A stretch of DNA of 52,931 nt from Betaproteobacteria bacterium (GTDB taxonomy: Bacteria; Pseudomonadota; Gammaproteobacteria; Burkholderiales; Ga0077523). Each line of letters starts with the position of its first letter. Positions within the stretch are counted from its first letter, which is position 1. Location of the stretch: positions 75,859 to 128,789 of the forward strand of contig WGLR01000005.1 of NCBI GenBank assembly GCA_016125475.1, written 5' to 3'. A model generated the notes under the pieces. The model was not told the DNA's origin. It did not search any database and saw nothing but the letters and a program-made list of their open reading frames with translations. A program made the position numbers and the translations under genes. Below, in pieces: positions 43,924-52,901 of this stretch.

Positions 43924-44484
43924 TCAGTCCGGGTCGTTCCCTGCCGCGACGACCGTGTCCCGGTCGGGATCGATGGGGCGCCAGCTCAGCACCTCGACCT
44001 TCACGCGTGCGGTGCCCGCGCGCACGAAGCCGAGCTTCCTCGCGAGTGCGAGGCTCGCGTCGAGAATCCTGCCCTGTGCGTACGGGCCGCGATCCGTGAT
44101 GAGGGCGGTCGCGGTCCTGCCGTTGTCGAGATTCGTGACACGCACTTCGCTGCCGAGCGGGAGATACCGGTGCGCGGCCGTCATGGCCCCGGGATCGAAT
44201 ACGAGTCCGCTCGCGGTCCTGCGCCCCGCGAACTCGTGGGCATAGTAGCTCGCGACCCCGATTTCGCCGCGGCGCAACAGTTCCGCACCCGACGACGGTA
44301 CGTCGTCCAGCGCCTGGCGGTCCACGTCGCGGAGCGGTACCGATGGCGCGGCGGCATCGCCGCCAGCCCCGGCCGCTTCCTCGGCCGTCGTGACGTCCGC
44401 CGTATCGGCCTCGTCGGCGAAGGCACGGCCGGTCGTCGCCAACAGGACCACAAGGGCTCCTGCGAGCCAGGTCATGGATTTCAC
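43924..44484 (-). CDS. rlpA: RlpA-like septal-ring protein (DPBB domain), catalytic Glu replaced
   Basis: A 186-residue exported protein with a double-psi beta-barrel domain, similar to RlpA, a lytic transglycosylase acting on stem-free glycan strands. The domain is clear: GVASYYAHEFAGRRTASG, AMTAAHRYLPLGSEVRVTNL, TALITDRGPYAQGRILDAS, so the His and Asp of the active site are kept. The Glu that normally follows TASG is Leu (TASGLVFD). There is no SPOR domain and no lipobox Cys; the signal peptide ends GRAFADE. The start is GTG 44484; ATG 44475 is an alternative. It converges on the hydratase gene with 14 bases between. Confidence 0.8.
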   Translation of the reverse strand: MKSMTWLAGALVVLLATTGRAFADEADTADVTTAEEAAGAGGDAAAPSVPLRDVDRQALDDVPSSGAELLRRGEIGVASYYAHEFAGRRTASGLVFDPGAMTAAHRYLPLGSEVRVTNLDNGRTATALITDRGPYAQGRILDASLALARKLGFVRAGTARVKVEVLSWRPIDPDRDTVVAAGNDPD

Positions 44485-44709
44485 GGTCTCCGGTCCTCTT
44501 CGTTCGTGCAGGCCGACGAGCATCGGGCAACGCTCGAGCCCCAGATGATGCTGCGTTGCAGCATGCGACGGGCGCGAAGCTTACCAGACCTGACGGCCCG
44601 CCGGTTCGCGGGTTCGTTCGTTCCGGTCTGCAAGTTCGGAGCCAGTGAGCGCGGGGTGGCGATCGGGGCGGCGCCCGGAACGCGTGGGGGGCTCGGGTAA
44701 CATCCCCGA

Positions 44710-45636
44710 ATGATGAGAACAACGAACGATACGAGTTCACGCGCGCCCGGACGGCGCGGTGTCCATCCCCGCGCCGTCGCGATGGTGCTCGCGATGACGC
44801 TGTGTTTCATGGTGCTCGAGACCACGGCGAAATGGCTGAGCCGTTTCTACCCCGTGCCGATGCTCGTCTGGTGTCGCTACGCGGGGCACCTCCTTCTCAT
44901 GCTGCTCTGCTTCGCCCCGAGGCTCGGGTCCCGGCTCGTGCGAACCGCGCAGCCGGCCGGCCAGCTTTCCCGCGCGACCCTGCTGCTCGGGTCGACGCTG
45001 TGCAATTTCGGCGCGGTGAGTTTCCTGCCGCTTGCGGAGGTGAAGGCCATCAGCTTCGTGTCCCCGCTTCTCGTCACGGTCTTCGCGGTCTGGCTGCTGG
45101 GAGAGCGGGTGAACCGCGGTCGCTGGGTCGCGATCCTCGTCGGCTTCGGTGGCACGCTCTTTATCGTGCGGCCGGGCTCCGCCATGCTGTCGCCGGCCGT
45201 GTTCCTCGCGCTGGGGTCTGCCTTCTGCTACAGCCTCTACCAGATCATGACGCGGCGGATCAGCACGGGTGACGACCCGCTCACCACGCTTTTCTACACC
45301 GCGCTCGTGGGGAGCGTGTTCATGAGCTTCATGCTCCCGTACGTCTGGCGTACGCCGGAGCTGCGGCACGTCCCGCTGTTGCTGCTGCTCGGTGTGATGG
45401 GGATGGGCGGGCATTTCCTGCTCATCCGGGCGCTCGCGATCGAGCGTGCTTCCGCGCTCTCTCCCTTCGGCTACTCGCAGCTTCTCTGGATCACGGTGTC
45501 GGGATTCGTCGTGTTCGGCGACGTGCCGGACGCGCGGTCGGTGACCGGCATGGCGATCATCGTTGCTGCCGGACTCTACGTCGCGTGGGGGCACCGCTAC
45601 GCCCGGGAAGAGGAGCCCGAGAGTGCGATCGAATGA
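44710..45636 (+). CDS. DMT superfamily (EamA) transporter
   Basis: A 308-residue inner-membrane protein with ten predicted helices in two EamA repeats. The first repeat includes AMVLAMTLCFMVLETTAKWL and LGSTLCNFGAVSFLPLAEVKA then ISFVSPLLVTVFAVWLLGER, the second VFLALGSAFCYSLYQIMTRR and LGVMGMGGHFLLIRALAIER. This matches the family of S-adenosylmethionine, amino-acid or riboflavin-type exporters and permeases, but the substrate cannot be told. The ATG at 44710 is one of two adjacent. It is divergent from rlpA. Confidence 0.88.
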   Translation: MMRTTNDTSSRAPGRRGVHPRAVAMVLAMTLCFMVLETTAKWLSRFYPVPMLVWCRYAGHLLLMLLCFAPRLGSRLVRTAQPAGQLSRATLLLGSTLCNFGAVSFLPLAEVKAISFVSPLLVTVFAVWLLGERVNRGRWVAILVGFGGTLFIVRPGSAMLSPAVFLALGSAFCYSLYQIMTRRISTGDDPLTTLFYTALVGSVFMSFMLPYVWRTPELRHVPLLLLLGVMGMGGHFLLIRALAIERASALSPFGYSQLLWITVSGFVVFGDVPDARSVTGMAIIVAAGLYVAWGHRYAREEEPESAIE

Positions 45637-45689
45637 CGGTGGGGAGATGCCAGAGGTCACCCGATTTCCGGAAGTAACGTTTCTACGAA

Positions 45690-45695
45690 TACAAT
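45690..45695 (+). promoter_or_regulatory. Candidate -10 box of the methyltransferase gene
   Basis: TACAAT lies 35 bases before the ATG at 45730 in a locally AT-rich stretch. TTCCGG at 45666-45671 is a weak -35 with an 18-base spacer. Confidence 0.4.
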
Positions 45696-45729
45696 AGAGG
45701 TTTTTCTCACTTCCAGGGGGGGCGCCCAT

Positions 45730-46503
45730 ATGCTGAGGCCACTTCATAGCATCAAGTTGCCGATAACCGAGCCGCATCAACTCGATCAGGACGAAGCCTA
45801 CTTCTATCTGCGCGAGAACGGACGCGATCTGCGCATCCGCTTTCACGACTATGGCGAGATCTACCGTCGCCCCGGTCTGTACGAACAGATCTTCTATCAG
45901 CGCCTGAAGTGCGTGTCGCCGAAGAAGGTGGCCAACATCCTGTCGGAAGTGCTGCACGAGAACCGTGTGGAGATCAGCGAGTTGCGCGTGCTGGACCTCG
46001 GTGCCGGCAACGGGATGTTCGGCGAGCAGCTGCAGACCGGGGGTGTCTCGCGCATGGTCGGCGTCGACATCGCACCGGAGGCCGAGGAGGCATGCCTGCG
46101 CGATCGTCCGGGTGTGTACGACGCCTACTACGTTGCCGATCTGTGCAAGATGACGGCCGATATCGAGGAGCAGCTGAAGGCGTGGCACCTCGACTGTCTG
46201 TCATGCGTAGCCGCCCTCGGGTTCGGCGACATCCCGGCGACCGCGTTCGCGAACGCGTTCAACCTGATCGCGCCGGGCGGCTGGGTGGCCTTCAACATCA
46301 AGGAATCGTTCCTGCTGGAAAGCGATCAGTCGGGTTTCTCGAACCTGATCAAGTCCCTGATGATGAGCGACGCGCTGGAGGTCCACCATCTCGAGCGTTA
46401 CCGTCATCGCATCTCCATCGACGGCAAGCCGCTGTTCTACTACGCGCTCGTCGGCAAGAAGGAATACGACATTCCGGCCGACCTCATGGCGAAGCTGGAC
46501 TGA
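45730..46503 (+). CDS. Class I SAM-dependent methyltransferase
   Basis: A 257-residue soluble methyltransferase. Motif I is LRVLDLGAGNGMFGEQL (about 87-103), followed by VGVDIAPEAEEAC (motif II acidic residue) and CLSCVAALGFGDIPATAFAN then LIAPGGWVAFNIKE (motif III/IV region). The N-terminal 80 residues, rich in Tyr and Arg, carry no known domain. The substrate is unknown. GGGGGGG precedes the ATG. It is preceded by a small AT-rich promoter-like region and followed by a cupin gene. Confidence 0.85.
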   Translation: MLRPLHSIKLPITEPHQLDQDEAYFYLRENGRDLRIRFHDYGEIYRRPGLYEQIFYQRLKCVSPKKVANILSEVLHENRVEISELRVLDLGAGNGMFGEQLQTGGVSRMVGVDIAPEAEEACLRDRPGVYDAYYVADLCKMTADIEEQLKAWHLDCLSCVAALGFGDIPATAFANAFNLIAPGGWVAFNIKESFLLESDQSGFSNLIKSLMMSDALEVHHLERYRHRISIDGKPLFYYALVGKKEYDIPADLMAKLD

Positions 46504-46600
46504 CGCACCGCACGCGTCACCAGGTCGCGGGTATCATCGCTCTCCCAGCCGGGACAGGGACGACGGAGTCCGTGTCCCGCACCAATCCGGGAGAGTGATG

Positions 46601-47071
46601 ATGAGTGCCCTGACACCGAAGGTCGCCGACCACGCAAAACTGCCTCCGCTCGCGTCGAGATTCGTCGACGTGCCCTCGATTCCCTGGGACAGTAGCGAAC
46701 TCCACCCGGGTGTCGAGACGAAGACCCTCCTCGTGGACCCCGACTCCGGACTGCTCACCATGCTGATCCGGATGGCGCCAGGTGCGAAACTGCCCGATCA
46801 CGAGCACGTGCTCGTCGAGCAGACGTACGTCCTCGAAGGCAGCCTCGTGTGCCACGAAGGCGAGTGCGGGCCCGGCCAGTTCGTCTGGCGACCCGCGGGC
46901 AGCCGCCACGAGGCCTGGGGAGGCGAGCGCGGCGGCCTCATGCTGGGCATCTTCCAGATCCCCAACCGCTTCTTCGCGAAGGACGGTCGTGGCGTCGACT
47001 TCCTCGGCAACGACTGGGACTCTGTGTGGGGGGCTGCACTCGACCGCCAGGAGCAGGCGCGCTTCGCCTGA
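46601..47071 (+). CDS. Cupin domain protein (ChrR-like anti-sigma C-domain type)
   Basis: A 156-residue single cupin. The two cupin motifs are recognisable: GAKLPDHEHVLVEQTYVLEG (His, His, Glu) and GQFVWRPAGSRHEAWGGERG (His). The spacing fits the ChrR/cupin_7-like group, which bind zinc or iron; the enzymatic role is open. Two further ATG codons (46598, 46601) are adjacent and the second sits at a better distance from the GGGAGAG site. It converges on the acyl-CoA-ligase remnant. Confidence 0.8.
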   Translation: MSALTPKVADHAKLPPLASRFVDVPSIPWDSSELHPGVETKTLLVDPDSGLLTMLIRMAPGAKLPDHEHVLVEQTYVLEGSLVCHEGECGPGQFVWRPAGSRHEAWGGERGGLMLGIFQIPNRFFAKDGRGVDFLGNDWDSVWGAALDRQEQARFA

Positions 47072-47110
47072 TGGAACTGCCGGCAGCGTCCCTGCTGTCT
47101 TCGGGCGGGT

Positions 47111-47515
47111 TCAGCGATCGGTGTCGGGTTGCTGGGCGGTGGACGTGTCCTGCTTGAGACAGCGCACGTCGATCAGGCGATCGCCCCATGCGGCGGTGCC
47201 CGGGTCCGCCTGCCGTTGTCCGTCGCCCGCACGGACGGGCAATTCATCGACGAAAGCCACCCATCCGGGCGCCTCGAAACGCTCGAGACGCCCGAGACAG
47301 AAGTGCACGAGATCCGCCGCGATCGCGGCGCGACACTCCTCGGCGACCTGAACGCCGGGAACGACGCACGCCAGTACTTCCTGACCCGACACGGGATCCG
47401 GCGTCGCGAGCACGCGAACCTGCCACACCGCGCCGTGCTCGCCGAGTACGGCTTCCACGTCCGACTCAGCGACGAGGTGCTCACCGTGCCGGATCATCCG
47501 GGCCGTGACGCCGGG
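47111..47515 (-). pseudogene. C-terminal remnant of an AMP-dependent acyl-CoA synthetase
   Basis: On the minus strand the frame reads MIRHGEHLVAESDVEAVLGE, VWQVRVLATPDPVSGQEVLA, then LERFEAPGWVAFVDELPVRA and GDGQRQADPG. This is the C-terminal lid domain of acyl-CoA/AMP ligases (compare MIRRSGENIxxxEVE and FVDELPRTPSGKxQ), but about 430 N-terminal residues are missing and the catalytic Lys after SG is replaced by Gln. The frame is open upstream through the fasciclin gene in another phase, and the homology begins right after the fasciclin stop codon. It is most likely a decayed fragment. Confidence 0.72.
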
Positions 47516-47520
47516 CGCAG

Positions 47521-48027
47521 TCAGTTCGACGGCGGGGTCAGGACACGGTCGATCGCGAAGATCACGCCGTTCCGCGCGAAGATGTCCGTGCGCGTGACGT
47601 GTGCCCCGTCCACGGTGATGTTCTTGCCATCCACGCGAATGGTGATCGGGTGCCCGGACAGCGTGGTCACGGTGCTGCTGAACAGCTTGTCCGACGTGAG
47701 TTCCGCGGGGACGACGTGGTATTTGAGCAGTTCGGCGAGCCTGGCCTTGTCCTGCACGAGCTTCGCGAACCCGCCGTCGGGCATGCTGCTGAAGGCGTCG
47801 TCCGTCGGGGCGAAGATCGTGAACGGGCCCTTCTCGGAGAGCGTGGTGTCGAGCCCCGCCGCGCGGATCGCCGTGACGAGCGTGCTGAACTGACCATCCT
47901 CCGCCGCCACTTCCACGACGTTCTTGCGGGAGATCGCCTGCTTGGCTTCGTTCATCGCGGTCTGGGTCGTCTCGCAGCCGACGAGCGCGAGCGAGAGGAG
48001 GGCGGCGAGAATGAGTCTGACTGTCAT
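47521..48027 (-). CDS. Fasciclin (FAS1) domain lipoprotein
   Basis: A 168-residue lipoprotein. The signal MTVRLILAALLSLALVGC ends in a good lipobox. One FAS1 domain covers about residues 38-166: GQFSTLVTAIRAAGLDTTLS, GPFTIFAPTDDAFSSMP, LLKYHVVPAELTSD and the last block GVIFAIDRVLTPP. FAS1 domains mediate adhesion or small-ligand binding; the role in this organism is unknown. AAGGAGAA precedes the ATG. It is divergent from the iorA-like gene. Confidence 0.9.
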   Translation of the reverse strand: MTVRLILAALLSLALVGCETTQTAMNEAKQAISRKNVVEVAAEDGQFSTLVTAIRAAGLDTTLSEKGPFTIFAPTDDAFSSMPDGGFAKLVQDKARLAELLKYHVVPAELTSDKLFSSTVTTLSGHPITIRVDGKNITVDGAHVTRTDIFARNGVIFAIDRVLTPPSN

Positions 48028-48388
48028 GTCGTTCTCCTTCGTTGACTGGGTCCGGGCATTCTACAAGCGCGCATCTGCAGCGTTTCCGGCCGCCGGCTGC
48101 GTCGCGCGCTCCCTTCGGACCGCCGCGCCCGTGCGGAGTTCGGGCGATGCAGCGCGTGCCGGAGTCGGGCGGGCCCAACACGTTCGCGGCCGAGCGGACG
48201 ACACATCCCCGCTGCCAGGATCCCGACGGACCCGGGCGTCGGGCACGGGGCTCGTTCCCGGCCCGGAATTGTGACAAAGTACTTCCACGGAGTGCCCGGC
48301 GACGCCTGTGGACCAATGCAGTCCGCGGCCGCATCCGGCCGGATGGTCCGGCCGCGCGACAAGGCGCCCGTGGACGAGGACAGAGACC
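48028..48388. other. Divergent intergenic region between fasciclin and iorA-like genes
   Basis: About 360 bases. Frames are open on both strands but show no domain and are Arg/Pro-rich, as expected for GC-rich non-coding DNA. GGAATTGTGACAAAGTAC near 48267 is the only AT-richer patch and may hold a promoter. No clear hexamer pair or repeat was found. Confidence 0.35.
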
Positions 48389-48844
48389 ATGCTGGAGATG
48401 ACCGTGAACGGCAGGCCGGTCGCGCTCGACGTCGAGCCGGAGATGCCGCTGCTTTGGGTGCTTCGTGACGAGCTCGGACTGACGGGTTCCAAGTACGGGT
48501 GCGGGATAGGGGTGTGCGGGGCATGCACGGTGCACGTCGACGGGGCGGCCGTGCGGGCCTGCGTACTGCCTGCGTCCGAAGTGGCGGGCAGGTCGGTCAC
48601 GACGATCGAGGCACTCGCCGCGGACGACCTGCACCCGATCCAGAAAGCGTGGATCGCGTTACAGGTCCCGCAGTGCGGCTATTGCCAGAGCGGCATGATC
48701 ATGAGCGTCGCGGCCCTCCTCGCGTCCACACCGCAACCTTCCGACGACCAGATCGACGAGGCGCTCGGAAACATCTGCCGGTGCGGAACCTACGTTCGCG
48801 TGCGCAGGGCGATCCACGCGCTCGCGGCGGAGTCGAAGAAATGA
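48389..48844 (+). CDS. iorA: (2Fe-2S)-binding subunit of a molybdenum hydroxylase, IorA-like
   Basis: A 151-residue iron-sulfur subunit. The plant-type ferredoxin cluster is [16 protein letters not shown] plus the fourth Cys in RACVLPAS, and the helical cluster has [11 protein letters not shown] and [15 protein letters not shown]. It passes electrons from the molybdenum subunit. The ATG at 48389 has GAGGACAGAG upstream; a longer frame is not supported. The stop overlaps the start of the large subunit by four bases (ATGA). The pair resembles isoquinoline 1-oxidoreductase; the real substrate is unknown. Confidence 0.9.
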   Translation: MLEMTVNGRPVALDVEPEMPLLWVLRDELGLTGSKYGCGIGVCGACTVHVDGAAVRACVLPASEVAGRSVTTIEALAADDLHPIQKAWIALQVPQCGYCQSGMIMSVAALLASTPQPSDDQIDEALGNICRCGTYVRVRRAIHALAAESKK

Positions 48845-51024
48845 GAGAGGCCGGGACGAGTGAAGGCTTCGACGCCTCGCGGCGAGCGTTCCTCCTGAAG
48901 GGTGCCGCCGTCGGCGGTGCCCTCGTCATCGGCGTCGGGACAGGCCATGGTGCCGCGGCCGACGCGGGTGTCGCGCGGGACGGCGGGGCCGGGATCACGC
49001 AGTGGGTCGTGGTGGAGCCGGACGACACCGTGACCGTCCGTATCGCACGTTCCGAACTCGGTCAGGGCAGCTTCACCGGCCTGGCTCAGCTCGTCTGCGA
49101 GGAGCTCGAATGCGACTGGCGGAACGTGCGCGCGGAGTACGCCGACGTGAACGAGCACATGCGGCGCGACTGTCTCTGGGGTTCCATGGTGACCGGCGGC
49201 AGCCGCTCGATCCGCGAGTCCCAGGAGATGCTGCGCAAGGCTGGGGCCGCAGCGCGTCAGATGCTCGTGGCTGCGGCTGCGGCCCGCTGGGGTGTCCCGC
49301 CCGTGGAGTGCGGCGCCTCGCAGGGCGTGATCACGCACGCGGCGAGCGGCCGGACGCTCACGTTCGGTGCGGTGGCCGCCGAGGCCGCGAGGCGCGAGAT
49401 ACCGGGCCAGGTCGCGCTCAAGGGCCCGAAGGACTGGAGGCTGATCGGCAGTCCCGTCCCGCGGTTCGACATTCCGGACAAGACCACCGGGCGCCAGATC
49501 TACGCGGCGGACGTGAGGCTTCCCGGCCTGCTGCACGCGTCGATCGTGCAGGTTCCGGTGTTCGGTGGGCGCCTGAAGTCCGCGGACGTGTCGGCCGTGT
49601 CCGGCACGCGCGGCGTGCGGAAGGTCGTCGTGGGCGACGATTTCGTCGCCGTCGTCGCGGACAACTGGTGGCGCGCGAACCGCGCCGTCCGGGCGCTGCC
49701 CGTCGAGTGGGATGCGGGCGAGCACGCTGCGGTGACGAGCGACGCGATCCGGGCTCGGCTGCGCACGGGGCTCGACGCCGCGGACGTGCCGGTCGCCCGA
49801 CGTGACGGGGAGGCCGAGGCCGTGCTCGCTTCCGCGCCGATGGTGCTCGAGGCCGAGTATCACGCGCCCTATCTCGCCCACGCCACGCTCGAGCCGCAGA
49901 CCGCGACGGCGCTCTGGCAGGACGGCCATCTTCAGGTCTGGGTCGGTACGCAGAACGGCGAGGCGTCGATCCGCGCGGCCGCGGAGGAGGCCGGTCTTCC
50001 GCTGGAGCGCGTCAACGTGCACAAGCTCCACGCCGGGGGAGGGTTCGGGCGCCGTGGCGCCCACCAGGACTACACGCGACAGGCCGTGCGGCTCGCGATG
50101 GAACTGCCGGGCACACCCGTGCGCCTCCAGTGGTCGCGCGAGGAGGACATCCGCCACGACCGCTATCGTCCGGTCGAGAGCGTGCGGCTGCGTGGCGCGC
50201 TGGACGAGGCGGGCAACTGGATCGCGTGGCAGGTTCGTCAGGCCGAGCAGTCCATCCTCGCCTCAGTCCGTCCCGCGGCGGTCAGGGGCGGCATCGACCC
50301 GGTCGGTGTGCGGGCGTTCGCCGACAACCCCTACGACGTCCCGAACTTCACGAACACCTATGCGATGCACGATTCACACGTGCCCCCGGGCTTCTGGCGG
50401 GCCGTCGCGCACACGCACAATCCGTATTTCCGGGAATGTTTCATCGACGAGCTCTGCCGCCTCGCGGGTCGCGACCCCGTGGAGTTCCGGCGGCCGCTGC
50501 TCGCAAAGAGCCCGAAGGACCTCGCGGTCCTGGAGGCCGCGGCGAAGGCAGTCGGCTGGAACGATGCGGCGCCGGAAGGTGTGCATCGCGGCATAGCCGT
50601 CGCGGATGCCTACGGCAGCTTCACGGCAGCGGCCGTGGAACTGTCCGTGCGCGAGGAACGCATCGTCGACGTGCGTCGGGTCGTCGTCGCGCTCGACTGC
50701 GGGCACGTCGTGAATCCGGACGCGGTGATCGCGCAGGTCGAGGGCGGCGTCGCCTGGGCGCTCGGCATGGCCATGCACGAGGAGATCACGATCCGCGCGG
50801 GGCACGTCGAGCAGTCGAATTTCACCGACTATCCGGTGCTGCGCATGCACGAGATGACCGCTCGCGTGGAGGCCCTGCTCGTGCCCAGTGGCGGGTTCTG
50901 GGGCGGGGTCGGCGAGCCGCCGCTCGCGGCGGTCCCGGCGGCGCTCTGCAACGCGCTGTTCGCCGCAACCGGCCGACGCGTGCGTTCGCTTCCCCTGAAA
51001 CGGCACGGGTTTTCCTTCGCCTGA
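48841..51024 (+). CDS. iorB: Molybdopterin-binding subunit of xanthine dehydrogenase family, IorB-like
   Basis: A 727-residue molybdenum-cofactor subunit. The N-terminus [19 protein letters not shown] is a Tat signal, so the enzyme is exported folded, as for IorB and aldehyde oxidoreductases of this class. Family blocks: [20 protein letters not shown] (in part), [63 protein letters not shown], and [15 protein letters not shown], where the Glu is catalytic. A cytochrome subunit, often third in such operons, is not adjacent. It is coupled to iorA by a four-base overlap. Confidence 0.9.
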   Translation: MREAGTSEGFDASRRAFLLKGAAVGGALVIGVGTGHGAAADAGVARDGGAGITQWVVVEPDDTVTVRIARSELGQGSFTGLAQLVCEELECDWRNVRAEYADVNEHMRRDCLWGSMVTGGSRSIRESQEMLRKAGAAARQMLVAAAAARWGVPPVECGASQGVITHAASGRTLTFGAVAAEAARREIPGQVALKGPKDWRLIGSPVPRFDIPDKTTGRQIYAADVRLPGLLHASIVQVPVFGGRLKSADVSAVSGTRGVRKVVVGDDFVAVVADNWWRANRAVRALPVEWDAGEHAAVTSDAIRARLRTGLDAADVPVARRDGEAEAVLASAPMVLEAEYHAPYLAHATLEPQTATALWQDGHLQVWVGTQNGEASIRAAAEEAGLPLERVNVHKLHAGGGFGRRGAHQDYTRQAVRLAMELPGTPVRLQWSREEDIRHDRYRPVESVRLRGALDEAGNWIAWQVRQAEQSILASVRPAAVRGGIDPVGVRAFADNPYDVPNFTNTYAMHDSHVPPGFWRAVAHTHNPYFRECFIDELCRLAGRDPVEFRRPLLAKSPKDLAVLEAAAKAVGWNDAAPEGVHRGIAVADAYGSFTAAAVELSVREERIVDVRRVVVALDCGHVVNPDAVIAQVEGGVAWALGMAMHEEITIRAGHVEQSNFTDYPVLRMHEMTARVEALLVPSGGFWGGVGEPPLAAVPAALCNALFAATGRRVRSLPLKRHGFSFA

Positions 51025-51107
51025 CGATTTGTGGGGACGTGTGGCGTCGGGCCGCACGGGAATCCCCGGCATCTCCAGCGTTGCGCCAGCCGTCCGTTAA
51101 TGACGGG

Positions 51108-52436
51108 ATGCCGACCAGCCGACTCCGCACGTCGTCCGTCCGTACCCGCCGCCTCGCGGGCGCGGTACTCGTGCTCGCGCTGACCGGCTGTGCGCCTTCG
51201 GCGGGGGCGCAGGGTGCCGACGCGCTCGGTCCCGTGCGCGAGGCGATTGCCGCGGGCGCCTGGCTCGAGGCGGAGCGCCGGCTCGCCGCGATCCGCGGGC
51301 GCCTGGACGTCGATCCGCTCGAGATCCTGTTCCTGACGGGCATGGTCGCACGCGGCGAGAAGCAGTACGACCGCGCGATCGACGCGTTCCGCCGAATCCT
51401 CGATCAGCACCCCGAAATCGTGCGCGTCCGTCTGGAACTCGCGCGCACGCTGTTCGAGAAGGGCGACGACGAGGCGGCGACGCATCACTTCGAACTCGCG
51501 CTCGCCGCAAGACTCCCGGTCACGGTCCAGGCGAACGTCGAACGCTATCTCGACGCGATCCGGCGCCGGCGCGACTGGACACTGGACGTGGGGGCGGGTC
51601 TCCTGCCCGACAGCAACATCAACACCGGGACGAACCAGCAGTACGTCACGATCGGGGGGCTGCCCTTCACGCTGTCGGCCGAGGCGCGGCAGAAGTCCGG
51701 GGTCGGCGTGCAGTTGTCGGTCCAGGGCTCGAGGACGTTCCGGGTCTCGGAGCGGCTCCGGATGCGGGCGTTCGCGAGCCTGCTGCGTCGCGACTACCCG
51801 GACAGCCGGTTCGACGACATGACCGTGCGCGCGGGCGCGGGTCCGAGATGGCTTTTCGACCGCGGCGAGGCCGGCATCGCGCCGTTCCACGCGGAGCGTC
51901 GATTCGGCAACGACCTCCTGAACCGTGCCGACGGGCTGAGGATCGACGGAGTCTGGCAGTTCGCGGAGCGCTTCATCGCGGACGGCGCGTTCGAATACCA
52001 GCGCGTGGCCTATCCCGAATCCTCGATGCGCGACGGTGGCGTGACGTGGGGCTTCCTGGGCATACGCCATCTGTGGAGCGCGACGGCGCACGTGCTCGTG
52101 GGGGTCGACTACTATCGCGACGGCGCGCGGGACGTGTCGTATCGCAACGAGTCGGTGGGATGGACCGTCGGGTATTTCCGCGAGTGGTCGCACGGCATCT
52201 CGACGGGCCTCACGGGCAGGCGGGCGGATACGCAGTACGAAGGGCGCCAGCCCCTGTTCGGCGAGTACCGGAACGAACGTCTGGGAACCTACTCCGCGAT
52301 GCTCACGAAACGCGACTGGTCACTGGCGAACTTCGTGCCGACGCTGTCGTTCACGTATTTCGACAACAGGTCGTCGATCCCTTTCCATTCCTTCAGGCGG
52401 CGTCAGGTACTGATCGCGTTCAATCGGCGGCTGTGA
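51108..52436 (+). CDS. Surface lipoprotein assembly modifier (SLAM)-like outer-membrane protein with TPR domain
   Basis: A 442-residue protein. An N-terminal lipobox-like LALTGCAPS suggests a lipoprotein signal, or a signal peptide cleaved at GAQGAD. Residues about 35-140 form TPR-like helices (FLTGMVARGEKQYDRAIDAF, VRLELARTLFEKGDDEAATH). The rest is a beta-barrel domain of the DUF560/SLAM type, starting at DVGAGLLPDSNINTGTN and ending ...FRRRQVLIAFNRRL with aromatic-rich strands. SLAM proteins move surface lipoproteins across the outer membrane. No obvious lipoprotein partner is adjacent. The ATG at 51108 has only a weak ribosome site. Confidence 0.82.
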   Translation: MPTSRLRTSSVRTRRLAGAVLVLALTGCAPSAGAQGADALGPVREAIAAGAWLEAERRLAAIRGRLDVDPLEILFLTGMVARGEKQYDRAIDAFRRILDQHPEIVRVRLELARTLFEKGDDEAATHHFELALAARLPVTVQANVERYLDAIRRRRDWTLDVGAGLLPDSNINTGTNQQYVTIGGLPFTLSAEARQKSGVGVQLSVQGSRTFRVSERLRMRAFASLLRRDYPDSRFDDMTVRAGAGPRWLFDRGEAGIAPFHAERRFGNDLLNRADGLRIDGVWQFAERFIADGAFEYQRVAYPESSMRDGGVTWGFLGIRHLWSATAHVLVGVDYYRDGARDVSYRNESVGWTVGYFREWSHGISTGLTGRRADTQYEGRQPLFGEYRNERLGTYSAMLTKRDWSLANFVPTLSFTYFDNRSSIPFHSFRRRQVLIAFNRRL

Positions 52437-52560
52437 AGGCGAGCGGGTACCTGCCTCCCGGCTTCCCCCGCTGCCGCGGGGGGAGAGGCTTCGTGCGCCG
52501 GTGCGGGGTGGTTTGAACCTGCCCCCAATTCAGCTTGCGGGGAAGGGTCGGGATGGGTGG
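52437..52560. other. Intergenic lead-in with GC hairpin after the SLAM-like gene
   Basis: Contains CCCCCGC-TGCC-GCGGGGG (52465-52482), a seven-base-pair stem 28 bases after the stop, without a T-run. A short block (GGCTTCGTGCGC) at 52488 recurs at 52872. These look like parts of a repeated intergenic element rather than coding DNA. Confidence 0.45.
52465..52482 (+). terminator. Possible terminator hairpin of the SLAM-like gene
   Basis: A seven-base-pair G/C stem with TGCC loop, followed by GAGAGG and no T-run. It could be a weak terminator or part of the repeat region. Confidence 0.3.
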
Positions 52561-52693
52561 CAGGCCCGCAGGGTGCGCACCGCGCACGCGGACGAGGCAA
52601 CGCGTTGTTCGCGACCAGACACTCCGCGAGGGATGAGATGCGGCCCGGTGCGCCGTGCGCACCCTACGCACGTGTCCACCATGTGTCCGGGCT
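52561..52693. repeat. Direct repeat copy 1 (about 133 bp) with internal inverted arms
   Basis: This stretch is repeated at 52718-52850 with roughly ten mismatches by eye. Within it GGGTGCGCAC near the left end pairs with GTGCGCACCC (right arm 52655-52667), so it could fold. It lies in a gene-free region after the SLAM-like gene. Confidence 0.9.
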
Positions 52694-52717
52694 ATGCACT
52701 CACGCGGGGCACGTTCA

Positions 52718-52850
52718 CAGGCCCGTAGGGTGCGCACCGCGCACGCGGACGAGGCAACGCGTTGTTCACCACCAGACACTCCGGGAGGGATGAGATGTCG
52801 CCTGGTGCGCCGTGCGCACCCTACGCACGTGTCCACCATGTGTCCGGGCC
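52718..52850. repeat. Direct repeat copy 2 (about 133 bp) with internal inverted arms
   Basis: The second copy, offset 157 bases from the first. Its 13-base arms GTAGGGTGCGCAC (52725-52737) and GTGCGCACCCTAC (52812-52824) are perfectly complementary. It has no coding potential. Confidence 0.9.
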
Positions 52851-52901
52851 ATACAGCATCGCGGGGGAGGGGGCTTCGTGCGCTGATGCGGGGGCAGTGT
52901 G

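Noticed and set aside
42999-44740. Minus-strand frame of about 586 codons across the hydratase and rlpA genes
   Set aside because: Wrong phase for rlpA and antisense to the aldolase/hydratase genes; no motifs.
48042-48401. A 119-codon frame upstream of iorA
   Set aside because: Arg/Pro-rich, overlaps the iorA start, and shows no signal or domain.
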